This document shows, one piece after another, positions 26,960-38,583 of a DNA stretch of 64,000 nucleotides. Positions within the stretch are counted from its first letter, which is position 1. Every line of letters begins with the position of its first letter. This stretch comes from Solenopsis invicta (Eukaryota > Arthropoda > Insecta > Hymenoptera > Formicidae): NCBI RefSeq assembly GCF_016802725.1, contig NC_052673.1, positions 13,775,037 to 13,839,036 on the forward strand, read 5' to 3'. Both the position numbers and the translations under genes were made by a program. The notes under the pieces are model-generated. The model was not told the DNA's origin. It saw only the letters and a program-made list of their open reading frames with translations, and made no database searches.

Positions 26960-29704
26960 TATAAGTAGAATATAAAAAAATTATGCTATAGAATTTAACA
27001 GTTTCTGCAAACTGATAAAAATAGACATCCCTTATTTTAAAGCAGATTAGAAAAATTTAGAAAGAAATTTTTTCTTTTAAAATGGAAAAAGATAATAAAA
27101 AAATCAATGTCTGCTGCTTCAAAGTAGATAGCAGAAATTAAAAAATCAAACTTTTCTCGTAGAGCAAACTAACAATTGACCTCTTTTAAAGCAGATCAAA
27201 AGAATGCAAATAAACTCACTCCCTTTGTGAGAAAAACGGCGACATCCGAAGGGTGGTTTTAAATTACCTTGGCGAATAAATTTCATAGAAAATTCGCACG
27301 ACGACTCTGCTTCCTCCCCAGCTTTATCCCTACTCGCGGTGTCGTGATTAATCGAGTGCACGATTCGATCTCGGCAATCGCTTCGACAAATGATGATTAA
27401 TGGAGCCACTTCGCCGGGAAAACGCGCGCGCTCCTCGAATCGTCCACGAAATCTCGTGCTTTTCGGCTCGATTCCTGCATTCGGGACCGCCATGAGATTT
27501 ATTCGTCGCGCGAGCATAGAAGTAAAATCCTCGAACTACGGCTTTCAGATTTATATGGCGATCCTGTTCTCTCTGTAGAAACAGCATGCACCCCGTAGAT
27601 CTTTCCTTGTTCTTTCTATACTCTCGTGTTCTTTTTACATAACTGCACTATAAGTTATCTTTTGCAAACAAATATCAAATATTAAATGCATTCTTTTGAA
27701 AATAGAAGTAATGTATTTACATATGTTTATCTAAAATTGCATTTTTATCTGAAATTTATGTATTTTAACGATATAAAATGCAATTTTCAATTGGACTTTA
27801 CGTTTCTACCTTTATTTTCTTCTTATTAATTTAACTCCTCTATCATATAACACAGATATTTATCTGTTTTAATTTACATTAGTGACACTATTTAAATTAA
27901 ATTGATAAAGGTTTAATTACGACAGGGAGAAAGAGATAAGGCAAAATGACTTAGATTGTATTTTGCGATTATCTACGATCTCCTAGTTTAGTCACCATTT
28001 TCTAAACGTTAAACGTCGTTTTGAATAATTGAGTGAACAAACAAATGATCGTCCGACATGTGTCTCCTCGATTAATCGCGTGCTCGCGCCTGTGTGCTAT
28101 TTGTAGAAGGTACCGGAGTTGAAAAATCGTAACAGATATGTAGTTTCTGACCACCGCAAATTTTTCGTCGTCACCCTAATCGAGAAGTTTTGTCGTTAAG
28201 CTTCCTGTAAAGTCTTAGTACCCTCCGGAGTTTTTCTCCGCCAACATTTGTTGAATGAAGACGTTTCGATGAAACAAGGGCCGCGATAGTGAAAAAATAG
28301 GCTGCGAGGAGGGAGAGAAAAGGTAACAGGAGGATCGGAGAGAGAAAGTTTTGGTTCGACTTAAGCACTAAGCTGACTTTAAAGTTTCTGTTGTGTCAAG
28401 AAGTTGTTGCTCTAGTCGAGCGAGAAAGGAAGACTGGGAGAGGGAGGAGAGAGAGAGAGCTTGTACATCAAATTCGGCTCGTAACAGCAATCTCGAATTT
28501 GCCAGAGGCTTTCATACACGATGTATTATGAATTAATTCATGTGCCATACCAAGGACGCACCGTACACGGTCTTCGTCCAGGATTGTCGATGTATAACGA
28601 TGTATTTTAGTATCCTCCTATTCCAACCCCTTCGGCTGGAATAAACAAGCTTGCTTTGCATGTACTGGCACCCACTAGTTAAACACCAGTTAAACACCCA
28701 CATCTAAACGATGTTCTTTTATGAAATATTATCTGTTATATGAATTTGGCCGTGATACAAAATTTAAATATGAATAAATCTATAATTTTAACTGGATGTT
28801 ACATCAATGTTAATTTTAAAAAATCAATTTACAATAATAAGATTATTAACTGGAATTAATTATGAAACTAGAATTTAGTTATTAAAGTTGAATTTAATCT
28901 GATTATACGAACATTCTTACGATGGAATAATTTTCATTTTATTTTATAGTAAAATTAATATCTTATTTTTTAAATTTAACTTTGCGCAGAAAATTTTGAA
29001 CGAAATTTATTTTTCATTTTTTTCTTATAACGCACTGTTTTTGTTTAAGCTATTTGTCTTTCTGTAAATATCCTTCTTTTAATAGAATTCAAAAATTTTA
29101 TTCACCAGTGATAGACGCGTCACTTTTTTTAAACAAGGAAACGTGATTTTTCATCAACGTGATTTTGTTTGTAGAGTATTTAAACACTTGCCTTAACAAC
29201 AGACGTTCTTCTCTATTCCATCCTCATTTTTGCACATATTTCGAAGTTAAAGTGGTGCTGCACCAATGGTGGCGAAAAAAAGTATCTGCACTGACTCGTT
29301 ATGGATAACTAATTCCAATAACGGGCTCGTTAATCAAGCCGCACTTTCCGGTGAACGGACGGATGTGCGACTTCCGTTTTGTCCCCCTTTTTTCATCGAC
29401 TCTTTATCCCTTTTTTGCGGGCGGACGCTCACTACTAAAATAAAGAGTCGTGAATTTATACGTCTGCCGGGGATGGCGGCCGCACTTTGTCAGGCACATA
29501 TGACTCCGCGATCTGTATTGTACTTTTTTTTTAGCTCTTTCATTGTAACTGCTAATTAAAGAAGCACCGTGATCGCAACAAATTTATCTTGATTTTGGGT
29601 TAATAGCAAATTGTCTAGTTATAAAGCGTTTGCTCGCACAATTTTTAAAGATAATAAAGTTTTGCTACAGAATAAAAAATGTACATATTAAAATATATTA
29701 ATAA

Positions 29705-29748
29705 AATATATATATATATATATTAAAAAAAAAATATATATATATATG
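29705..29748. repeat. (TA)n-A10-(TA)n repeat
   Basis: Two TA runs flank about ten adenines. Confidence 0.85.
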
Positions 29749-30738
29749 ATTAAATTCAAAATTTAAAAAAACGTATATCATGTTTTCATTATAAATATAT
29801 GGGATAATTTGAGTTGTGGATTAATTTAAATTGTCAAATTTTCATTATGCAGTTTAAGATATTTTTGGAGACTCGCGATCTTTTATGAATGCATTTTGCC
29901 TTTTATATTAATAATACAAATTTTACTTATTTTTATAATTTATTAAAACTTTGTTTATTTTTCTACATAATATATTTGTGTTACAGTAATAGACTTTATC
30001 TTACAAAAATAAAAAAGCGAGAAATAATTAAAATACGAATGTTATGTAATTGAATCTAAGGAAATATTGAAGATATGTACATGGCCATGTAGTAGTTTCT
30101 CGTATCCAATGAAGCAGTTATAATAGGCATACCCAATTTCGTGCCTTTACGGGCAACAACACTCATTTCCTAGAACGATCCCTTCTGCCAGTTATTTGCG
30201 GTAAATAAACGATCGAAGGTATTCCGTTTAATTGTTTCAGCCGTAGCTCTCAGACCACGACACCCGTTTCGCTCTCAACCCTTCCCGTCTTTCTCTTTTC
30301 TACCTGAGTAACGCTATACGTGTAATACGTAATACATCATAAAACTGTCGAGCTAACTATTTTGTCGTTCATTTTAGATTTTCTTTTTACAAATAGCGTC
30401 AAAAGATTTCGAAAAGTTTTGCAAATCTTTTTAACAAACGAAAAAGCACATTGCGCGTAAAGAGTTCACAGTTTTGTACAATTTTTTACTCTTACGTTAA
30501 ATTGAAATTAAAGTGCTTCGTTAATACTCAAGGCAGCAAGCATTTAACAAAATTATTCTCACGTGATGCGCTTTTTCGTTCGTCCCCGAAGATTTTACGA
30601 AAGCTTGAACGCATTGGGACACGGTTAATAAATTTCGAGTGACTAATGGGCACGTTCGTGCAAGCACGCGCGCGAATCTTAGAGGAAGTGCACCCTGCTC
30701 CACTGGCGCCCTAGCTGGATCGACTGCAAGCCCGATGG

Positions 30739-30865
30739 CTAATTAGATATTAACGACAGAATTAGGAGCGGGCGACGAGGTACAGCCTAATGGGATATTA
30801 GCCAACAAATTAGGATACTAGAACTGGAAATTAGAAAATTAGCTCGACGCGCTAATAAGCACGTG
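30739..30865. promoter_or_regulatory. Candidate enhancer: cluster of ATTAG/CTAAT motifs
   Basis: Within about 118 bp there are nine ATTAG or CTAAT cores: CTAATTAG at 30739-30746 (one on each strand), then at 30761, 30787, 30797, 30809, 30830, 30838 and 30852. Directly after them is a perfect E-box CACGTG at 30860-30865. ATTA/TAAT cores are the established recognition element of many homeodomain proteins, and homotypic clusters of them mark developmental enhancers in insects. The density is far above what base composition gives. That this is an active enhancer is inference; the regulated gene is unknown. Confidence 0.45.
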
Positions 30866-31418
30866 ACCATAGTTTCCTCTTGTGAGTCTAGGACGTGTTG
30901 ATTTTTCACGAGATCGCAATCGTAGATTGTCGAGCTCATACGCGAACAATTAAATAGTTATGAAATTGTAGAACCCATTTTTTTATTAAGATATATACAC
31001 AGCAGATGTTTAAGAATTAAAATCGTTTTAAGCATTTCTTCGATACACGTATGTTATAAATAGGTATCGTAAATTTACAAAATTACATTAATTACAATTT
31101 AGTTATAGCTAATATCTGCGTATCAAATCGAATGAAATACTGTTATTTGAAGACATATCTCGCAAAATGATTAAGACCCAAGTGGAAAGCAAAGTCGTTT
31201 TATCGATGATATTGAAAGATGGAGAATATTTCTCCTCAGGGGAATTGAGCTCCATTTCAATATTAGGGTACTTTGGTCCTGACTGTCTAAGTCTAAGGGA
31301 CGGTCCTAAAAGTTAAGTCTCGTAAAAAGCAAAGTTTTGCACGAAAGTTATTCAATCAATATTGTAGTGTGTCGGGAATAAGGAATATCTTTTTGTCAGA
31401 AATCTTTCTGAAATCATG

Positions 31419-31647
31419 TCACACTGATCGCCTAACGACTATCGTGTCGCGCGTTTCGCCGGGTTCCGTAAATATATTCATATTCGTCAAACTGGGGTTA
31501 TCGTGATACCGGGCCGGGGGCAGGTACGCCTGATTGATACCTGGTTCGCGTGATTCCCGCGAAAAGGCCCGTCGTACGACAACGCGAATGGCAACGAGGC
31601 CAATAACAACGACGATGACAGCGGCGACAGTAACGCTTGAAAAATTG
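31419..31647 (-). CDS. Possible terminal exon: one TM helix plus cytoplasmic tail
   Basis: A minus-strand frame runs from a possible 3' splice site (gcggtgcgcag, AG at 31648-31649) to TGA at 31419-31421, about 75 codons. It would encode a hydrophobic segment (VTVAAVIVVVIGLVAI) followed at once by basic residues (RVVVRR) and a polar tail of about 48 residues including LPPARYHDNPSLTNMNIFTE and ending VVRRSV. That order, helix then positive stop-transfer residues then tail, fits the C-terminal exon of a type I membrane protein. Codon choice through the tail looks coding. Against it: the helix-coding part is a GTC/GTT-rich triplet-like stretch that can mimic Val-rich helices, the splice acceptor has a poor pyrimidine tract, no AATAAA is close by, and the same DNA is open in another minus-strand frame (31498-31926). 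The family is not recognised. Confidence 0.35.
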
Positions 31648-32196
31648 CTGCGCACCGCGGGGCGATCGGTTTTTTAATTTTCTCGCGCAGGCCCGCATCC
31701 GCGATAAGCGCCCTTTAAAAAGAGTGAGAGAGAGAGAAATTCTGTGCTCGTTAACGAATTCATGAATTCCGAACGCCCCGCTGCGCCGCGGCGCCGCCGC
31801 TCGGCGATCGTTTGTCGCGTTTGTCGCGTGTTCGATTAATCTATCGCACCCCCCCCCTCCCCCTTTTCCCTCCCCCTTTTTCACCGTTCGTGTGTTATTC
31901 ATTAAAAGTTTCTTGTTTGTAAGCACTCGATTGAAAGCCGCGTACGTATGATTTACCTCGAAAAAGGCAAAATTCAGTTTTTCATTGTTACATATGCAAT
32001 CATTTAATTCGAATTAGCTTCCGGGCATGTGAAAGATAAAATTTCTTTTGCAATGTAGTACAATAAAGTTAAAATATTTTAACCATGAACACAATGGTGT
32101 ATACGAAAGAAAATCGTATATTATTTCTGTTATTCACACATGCCGAGTTAGTCACGAATCATCGGAGTAAGGATCAGAATAGGATCTTTTCTTGCA

Positions 32197-32560
32197 GTTT
32201 GACATCACGGCGCCGGCTGTTCGTCCTATAAGAACCGGCGCCGTCCACGTTGCTCTGCTCGAAATTCAATGGGAGTTGTTTAGTATTAGTGGACTTGTTG
32301 GTCTCCAAATGGCATCACTACACTTTGACAAATCCCCATGGGGGATATTGGAACGATGGGACAGCACACGGTCCGGATACGTTTGAAATTCCAGAGTGAA
32401 GTCCGCAGCAACAGTGGAGGAGTCGTATGCACAGTGCTCGTTGACCTAAGCCGCGATGCGACCTCCCATTAGGCACGTAGGTGCCTATTCGCCTGTCTCA
32501 CAGTCGCCTCGTAAAACCGAGACGACCACCTCCACTGAAATCACCACAATTTCTCCTTTT
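32197..32560. ncRNA. GC-rich block with several hairpins, possible structured RNA exon
   Basis: The block begins right after a good plus-strand 3' splice site (ttttcttgcag, AG at 32195-32196). A perfect 10-bp stem ACGGCGCCGG/CCGGCGCCGT pairs 32207-32216 with 32235-32244. A second hairpin, TAGGCAC/GTGCCTA with a 4-nt loop, is at 32470-32487, and CTCG/CGAG lies near 32509-32522. A 62-codon frame starting at 32197 is open but ends abruptly and resembles nothing known. The association of splice acceptor, GC content and stems suggests a noncoding or UTR exon; that is inference. Confidence 0.25.
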
Positions 32561-35500
32561 TAGACTCGTTTATTGGTTAACATGCGACGAACATCTCCAT
32601 TTCCGTCGCTGTGGAGTTATCAGTTTGATCTATGATAGGATGATTTAATCAGATGATTTTTTGTCATTTATATTTACATTAGATACGATTTCTTTATTTA
32701 TATATCAAAAGTAAAGAGATTTTTAATTTGACTTGTAGATGAAACATTTTACAAGATTTTCATTGCATTTAAAAATCTAGTATTTGCTGAAAAATATTTT
32801 TACAAGAGATATTATTATAAATTTTTATTTTTTAATTGAGTTATTATATATAAAATATAAGAAAAATTAAATATTTAATTTTTATTTAATTCTTATAATT
32901 ATTAAATAATATATTCATAATATTATGTTTCTTTTACATTTTATTTTTTTTAAATCTTTCAAAGTTTCTCCATGTTTGTTCCAATTAAATTTCGCTTTTT
33001 GATCAATTAAAAATTAATAATTATAAATTGTATAAATTGCTTTTCTACTGTTAACATTAGTTTTTTCTAGGTTTTTACAATTTAAATAATTTATTCTTAA
33101 TATATTATAAAATTATTATTATTGTATATTCGGTTAGTGGCAGTGTCCGAAATTACCTCGTATCAAAATACGATCCGACCAGTCATTAAGGGCACCTAAA
33201 TTCAGTTCCGGGTTGATTCGAATCACGACACTTCCCCGCCGACCCTTCGGCACCTTTTCGCGTAAATTCGAGCGCGTATATAAGTCGGCGCGAAGCTAAT
33301 CATGGGATTACAGATCTGTATCGTGAAGATTGAAGCGAGTATGCCGCGACTACGAGAGCGTTTAGTGGCCTTCGTAATACGACGATCGATCTTGTAAGCT
33401 CTCGAATGAAACAGAAGAAGAAACGACACTGAGCGTTAATTATAGCACTGGAATGCGCAATCGTAGATTTTCTCGTGCCTTTATGAGTTGCTTTCGTGGG
33501 ATATTCGGATTAACAGGTAGAAATTAAATGAATATGATGCTGATGCTAGATTTATCGAAATGAGATAAACTTGTAAACAAATTTATAGAAGGTAATAATT
33601 CAAAATTTATTACAATGTAAAACTTATTTTAAAGACTTTAGTATATTTAATTTTGAAAGGTTTTCTGTAAGCTTTTCTTATTAATAAAAACTTTAAAAAT
33701 CTATTTTTTTTTATATAGAGAAACTTAGTTTCTCTTACATAAAAGATGTTCAATCATAATTAGAACTATGAAGTTTTATTTTAGACATTTCTTCGAACAT
33801 ATTTCTGTAGTAAAATTCTCAGTAAAGATAAAAGAGAAATTTATATTAACGCTAAACATTTTTCATCTTTAGTTATAAAAAAAGTGTAGGAATTTCATTA
33901 AATGTGTAATGTTTGTACAGACAAAAAATAAATAAAAAACATAAAGGACATTAATTAAAATGAAACAATCCTTTTCTTGTATTTTTCGCTTTAACATTAT
34001 TCTAAAACTACATTAATCAAAAGTAGATGAAAAGTGATTAAGTAAAGTGGAGGCGGACATTAAACGATATTTGCGCGGGAAATTAATTCAGAGTTCGACT
34101 CAACGTAGCTATTTTCTCATGCGCGTTGTAGTGGAAGATTTTGATTAATCTCCTGGGTATACATGTGCGAGGATTTGCTACTTCTAACGTAACCAGGCAT
34201 GCCACTTCATTGTTCTTGGGTCCCCATGGGGGAATTGTTGAGGACGAGTAGAACTATGCGAACCAAGAAACTCGCCGTCTACCAAGCACTAAACAAGCTT
34301 CGCCGTAATACGCCATAAAAGAAAGAGGACCGCAAAATTCGTTTGATACTTGCGTCAAAAAATTTTACGCAAAGTCGTGCGTGTGCGAAACGTGTGAATA
34401 ACTGCGTAATTTCCATTTCTACGAATTAACACTTGCGACGCACGCGAATCTTTTTAATTATGGTAATTGAGAAACGTATCCCTCGAGCGTTTTGTTCGAC
34501 CAACATTATGGCTTATAAATGCAAAATATTCCGACGATAATCCATTTCGCTAAGCTTCTCCAAGTTCTAGTTAACGAACGTTAAATTGACGAGGCATTTA
34601 TCTTTCATGCTTTGTTGGAAATAGGAGCGATTTAACAATTGACAACGCTAACGAACACTTGTCAGGCAAGAAAAATTGTATTTGAAGAACCATGAAAGAT
34701 TTAAAATTGAAATAATGATAATTATATTCTAATGCTAAATAGATTAAATTCTAAATTTTGAATTTTTACATTTTTTTTAAATTTCCATTATTTAATACAT
34801 CCTCTAATTACATCTCTATTTTTAAAGATAATATAAGTTTAAAATAATCCACTCTTAATGTAAATAAATGTCAGTATTTATAGTCATAAATAATTTTTAG
34901 TCTTTGATTAGAAACCGTAATTAATTACAGATTTATTTATATATTTATTCATTTTTTTTTCTTTCAATGGAAGATTTAAAATTATTTACGATTATGGACG
35001 CTGACCTAAAAGTGTGAAAATTATTTAATTTAGATGATATAGATTTATTGAAACTTAAATGTACGTATTATACATTAAAATTTTTTAAACATTTTAAAAT
35101 TTATTTTCTGTTGATTTATCACATTTTTCAAACATTTTAGTGTCATGTGATATCCCACAAAATGAACAGATAAAGCATTTTATTTAACATTCATGCTTTA
35201 TATGCGGCAAATATTTTAGCTCAATTTTATCGAATTTTAAATTACAGATATATTTAATGACAGTCTTTGCATTTCGTCGAATTTTCGAAATTTTGAGAAC
35301 TAGTGAATTAATTCGATCCGTTCTATTTGCTCCAGTGTTAGTTCACAAAGCGCGCGCGATTCGTATTCGAGTACTTAAGGAGAGGATCAAGTTCGCGAGC
35401 TAGCGATTTCGCTGCAGTTTCGCAAGTAGTTAGTGCATACCGCGCTGGGCTCGCGCGGAGCCTTCCCTCGGGGGCGTGGATGACCAACAGTTTAAACAGA

Positions 35501-36215
35501 AATTTGATCTGTATGCTACCGCAATCTGAAGCTTTAAGCCAACGTCGATAAACATTGCATTCAGACTGGTGCAGTTTCAACTGTACGTCAATATTTTCAC
35601 TATGATATGAGCACGTATTTATAGGGTTTCGGAATTATACCGTTTCTAAAATTAAATTAATTATCATGATCCGTCATCGCAGGAGTAACATTGCACGGAA
35701 TTAGATACTTCAATTTAATGTTAGTTTGATGAAAATTGAGTAACTATACATAACAAATGATATACAAAATTTGATATAAATTGTTAATTTGATAATAAAT
35801 GTAGTAATATGAAGACTGTATGCATAAAGCTATTTTATTTATCACTTTACATTTCTCACGATATAGTGGAAGGGGACAACTCGTTACAATAAGAATAACT
35901 ATTGCGGTTTGTTAAACCTAAGCGAGGTGTTACCAACAAACAGATTTTTCACCGATTTTTCAGTCGACGCGACAACATGCTCTCTTACCGTAGACAACCG
36001 CGATGTTTTCAACTAGTTTAAACGGAAATAGAACATCGTTAACTCTGACTCAAAGTGCGACTTCGTGCGCCGAGCACGTAGGTAATTCACTTATTTACCT
36101 ACTTCAAGACAAAGCGTACCGTAAAAGCGAATCTGCCAAATGGTGCGCGAAATGGAGTGCAAACACAAGCCTTTCAGATCCTTAATCGCTCAGCTCTCGA
36201 TCTTGCTACGATCAT

Positions 36216-36410
36216 ATGGAAAGAACAGTTGGATTGTACGTTAGTCTATGCGGAATGAGCGGCATGGTGCTGGCTATGGTTGGAATGTCTTATGTGGAAT
36301 TTCATGCCAAGGATGCTCGATTGCCAGGATTTTGGCGGCGATCGAGAATGTCCCGCCGCGAGATTGAGAGCGATTTAGTGAATCCAAGAGCAGCAGCGTG
36401 TATTACAGAG
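36216..36410 (+). CDS. Possible coding exon with N-terminal hydrophobic segment
   Basis: An ATG at 36216 opens 65 codons that reach a donor-like site (ATTACAGAG|GTAAAAG) at 36410/36411 in phase 0. The frame also stays open 12 codons beyond it. The product would start MERTVGLYVSLCG, with a hydrophobic stretch through about residue 25 (GMVLAMVGMSYV), then a basic segment (FWRRSRMSRRE) and an acidic one. This reads like a small membrane or signal-anchor N-terminus. A stop codon lies 36 nt upstream in frame, so the ATG would be a true start. The Kozak context is ordinary and I cannot find the next exon. It could equally be chance in a GC-richer island. Confidence 0.25.
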
Positions 36411-38512
36411 GTAAAAGATTATCGATTATTGGACTCGAAACATTGAATTATTAGCAGGAAAGATATATAAATGATAGATATGATAACACAATCTGAATTT
36501 AATCGTAATGTATGATTTGAAAATTTTGTATTGAAGTTATTTTGAATTCTGAAACATTCATTGAAAATGTAAAAGAATTATTGTAAACGGAAGAAAATTT
36601 TAAGATCTTGTAAAATCATTATTCAATTTAGAAGTGCTAACCACATAAAGTTGAATATGATAACGTTTTGCTATAAAATCGAATATACGTATAATTGTAG
36701 AAATTTATCAGGCTCAGATTTCAATTATACATTTACACGATTTGGTATTAATAATCGTTGAAATGGAGTAGTTGAACGTAAATGGACTTGTCTAACATAT
36801 AAAATAATCTTTGGGAAATGAGCCAAAAATAGACGATGTCAGTGTGATTTCTGAGTTGGCACGGGCATGCAAGACTGCTCGTATTTGTTCTTGACAATTC
36901 CATTTTCCAGAATAATTGCGATCACATCGGAATGCCTCAAAACGCCGAGGCGAGGATGTGGGCGGCGTTTGGTTAGTTACCAACCCGAAAGTTGAAGCTA
37001 AACCACCGACAATGTATCTCGCGAAAACTCGTTAAGCCGAAGTCGAAATGCGATCTCCAGCGACGGGACTTTCCTCTCATCTTCGCAGTGTATCACATTC
37101 TACTTCCGGAAAATCGATAATAAACCCCATCATAGCATGACACTGATGACTTGACGCTTTATTGTGCAGACATAACATTGTTACCAAGTTGCCATTAATT
37201 GTAATGAAAAACAAGACGAGCATAGTGAACGTACATTAGGTAAAGTTTAAATTTATTTTATCATAGTTGTTGGAAAATACAAATTTCTAAGTTGATAAAT
37301 TTTAAACTGTATAAATAATTTAGCCAGGGTCTCTAAAACTTGTGCGAACTGCGATCCATTTTTTAAAACCGCCAACATCCACGACCTATATATCGATCTT
37401 TAGAACATAACAAAAAAACGCGGGAAAGAAAGGAGTGGTCACTTGATTATTTACTTGTATCATTTTATTTTTTAATTTCTACTTTTTAATTTTTTATTCA
37501 ATATAATTTTATAAATTTATTTCTCTAATATATAATAAAGAATGCGTTTATTTCCTATTTAGGATAATAAAAGCTTTGACGGCATCGAAATCGGAATTAT
37601 TTTCATGCACAAAGAGTTGTGTATTTCAAATATTGATTTCTATCACTGAAAAATTGTTTGACCCATTTAAAATCGATTCGCCAATATGCGGCCTACTGTG
37701 GGCATTTCTCATCCAACATATAATTGCAATCCAAATTTGTTTTTATAACAATTAATATAATTTTTTACTGCCTTGCTAAGTATTTGGAATTCTTTTAAGA
37801 TAAAAAATTTTTTAAGTTAATTGTTATATCGCAATTTGTAAGTAATTCATATCCTGCACGGTTTAAAAAACAAATGATACAATCGCTCGCTTTCGTGGTT
37901 TACGAAAAGTTGTTGCACCAACATCACACAGTGGTTATCGAGAATCGCAAGAAGGGGTTACATCGTCGCGTTTCGCAGGAAGACAACGAGGCAGAATCTC
38001 CGAGTTCGCAAAGTTGCGATGTAACTACGCGCGTGAGGTACACGATGGAAGTTGTTCGTGACTGTTCGAATGGTCTTTCTAGTTAAAATGTCGTCACTAA
38101 GAGCGACACGCGCAGTTACACACCGGCGAACCTAACGGGGGTTCGCCAGAACAACCCCATCTCTAACCAGAAAGCGACTTAACTCTGTTGCCGAGGTGTG
38201 TCGACCTCGTACGACCAATTTGCGACACTTCGAAATGGAGTCCGCTAAGAAAGAGCTCTGAACTCGTCCAATTTTACGCGACCCCGCGGAGAAATTAAAG
38301 AACGGTATCAGGCGAATTGTTCCATCTTTGAGAATAAACGTGATTTGTTTCACAATTCCGTTCATTGAGTTTGTTATTGATCCCTAGTTGAAGAAACTTC
38401 TATGCAGCATTGAAAGTGTATTAATATCCAATCATGTTTGCTTGTTATTAAAAAAATGCTCCATTTTTAGCGTTATTATAGGTGATGAATCTGAATTGTT
38501 TAATTATGAACA

Positions 38513-38583
38513 GATTTAATTGAGCCGAATCGGCTATTTAAAAACACGATTTCAGAAAAGACTCATTATTCTAAAAAAAATGC
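38513..38583 (+). repeat. Left arm of long-range inverted repeat
   Basis: This segment matches the reverse complement of 39680-39759 over about 75 bp. Shared blocks in order are GATTTAATTGAGCC, AATCGGCTATT, CACG, AAAGAC and CTAAAAAAA followed by GC at the end. The best-matched core is about 30 bp and the rest is about 75-80 percent matched with small indels. The arms are 1.1 kb apart and could be transposon ends or paired regulatory sequence. Confidence 0.6.

Larger units (their letters stand above)
26964..31418. other. Gene-less stretch with GC islands
   Basis: GC-richer islands lie near 27200-27560, 28050-28640, 29230-29500 and 30100-30300, separated by AT-rich DNA. A short hairpin (ATTCCA/TGGAAT around a ccttcg loop) lies near 28619-28641. 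A (TA)n pair flanking a poly-A run lies at 29705-29748. Open frames at 27146-27587 exist on both strands and are not credible genes. The motif cluster at 30739-30865 is listed separately. Confidence 0.45.
31648..38512. other. Mostly gene-less stretch with several GC islands
   Basis: CpG-rich DNA at 31648-31850 ends in a C/T tract at 31849-31881. Further islands lie near 32190-32560 (listed separately), 33130-33440, 34050-34620, 35320-35560, 35900-36420, 36830-37130 and 37880-38300. Very AT-rich DNA lies at 32640-33120 and 34680-35260. A perfect palindrome AGAGAAACT-T-AGTTTCTCT lies at about 33717-33735. A strong 3' splice-like site (ccgatttttcag) lies just before about 35963 and a donor-like GTAG|GTAATTC near 36080, but no frame between them is convincing. 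A hairpin GGCGAACC/GGTTCGCC is at 38125-38147. Confidence 0.45.

Noticed and set aside
27146..27587. 123-codon and 79-codon minus-strand frames and 62-codon plus-strand frame
   Set aside because: Several frames are open at once in a GC island, with no signals.
31498..31926. 142-codon minus-strand frame
   Set aside because: Its sequence reads through C/T tracts and triplet-like DNA (Gly run, Arg-Cys repeats). The competing frame at 31419-31647 is more protein-like.
32330..34240. TCCCCATGGGGGA at about 32333 and again at about 34220
   Set aside because: A 13-nt palindromic match with unrelated flanks; likely coincidence.
38132..38365. 77-codon minus-strand frame with an ATG
   Set aside because: Composition is protein-like, but it ends inside a hairpin (38125-38147), has no splice, family or poly(A) support, and the neighbouring plus-strand island is also open.
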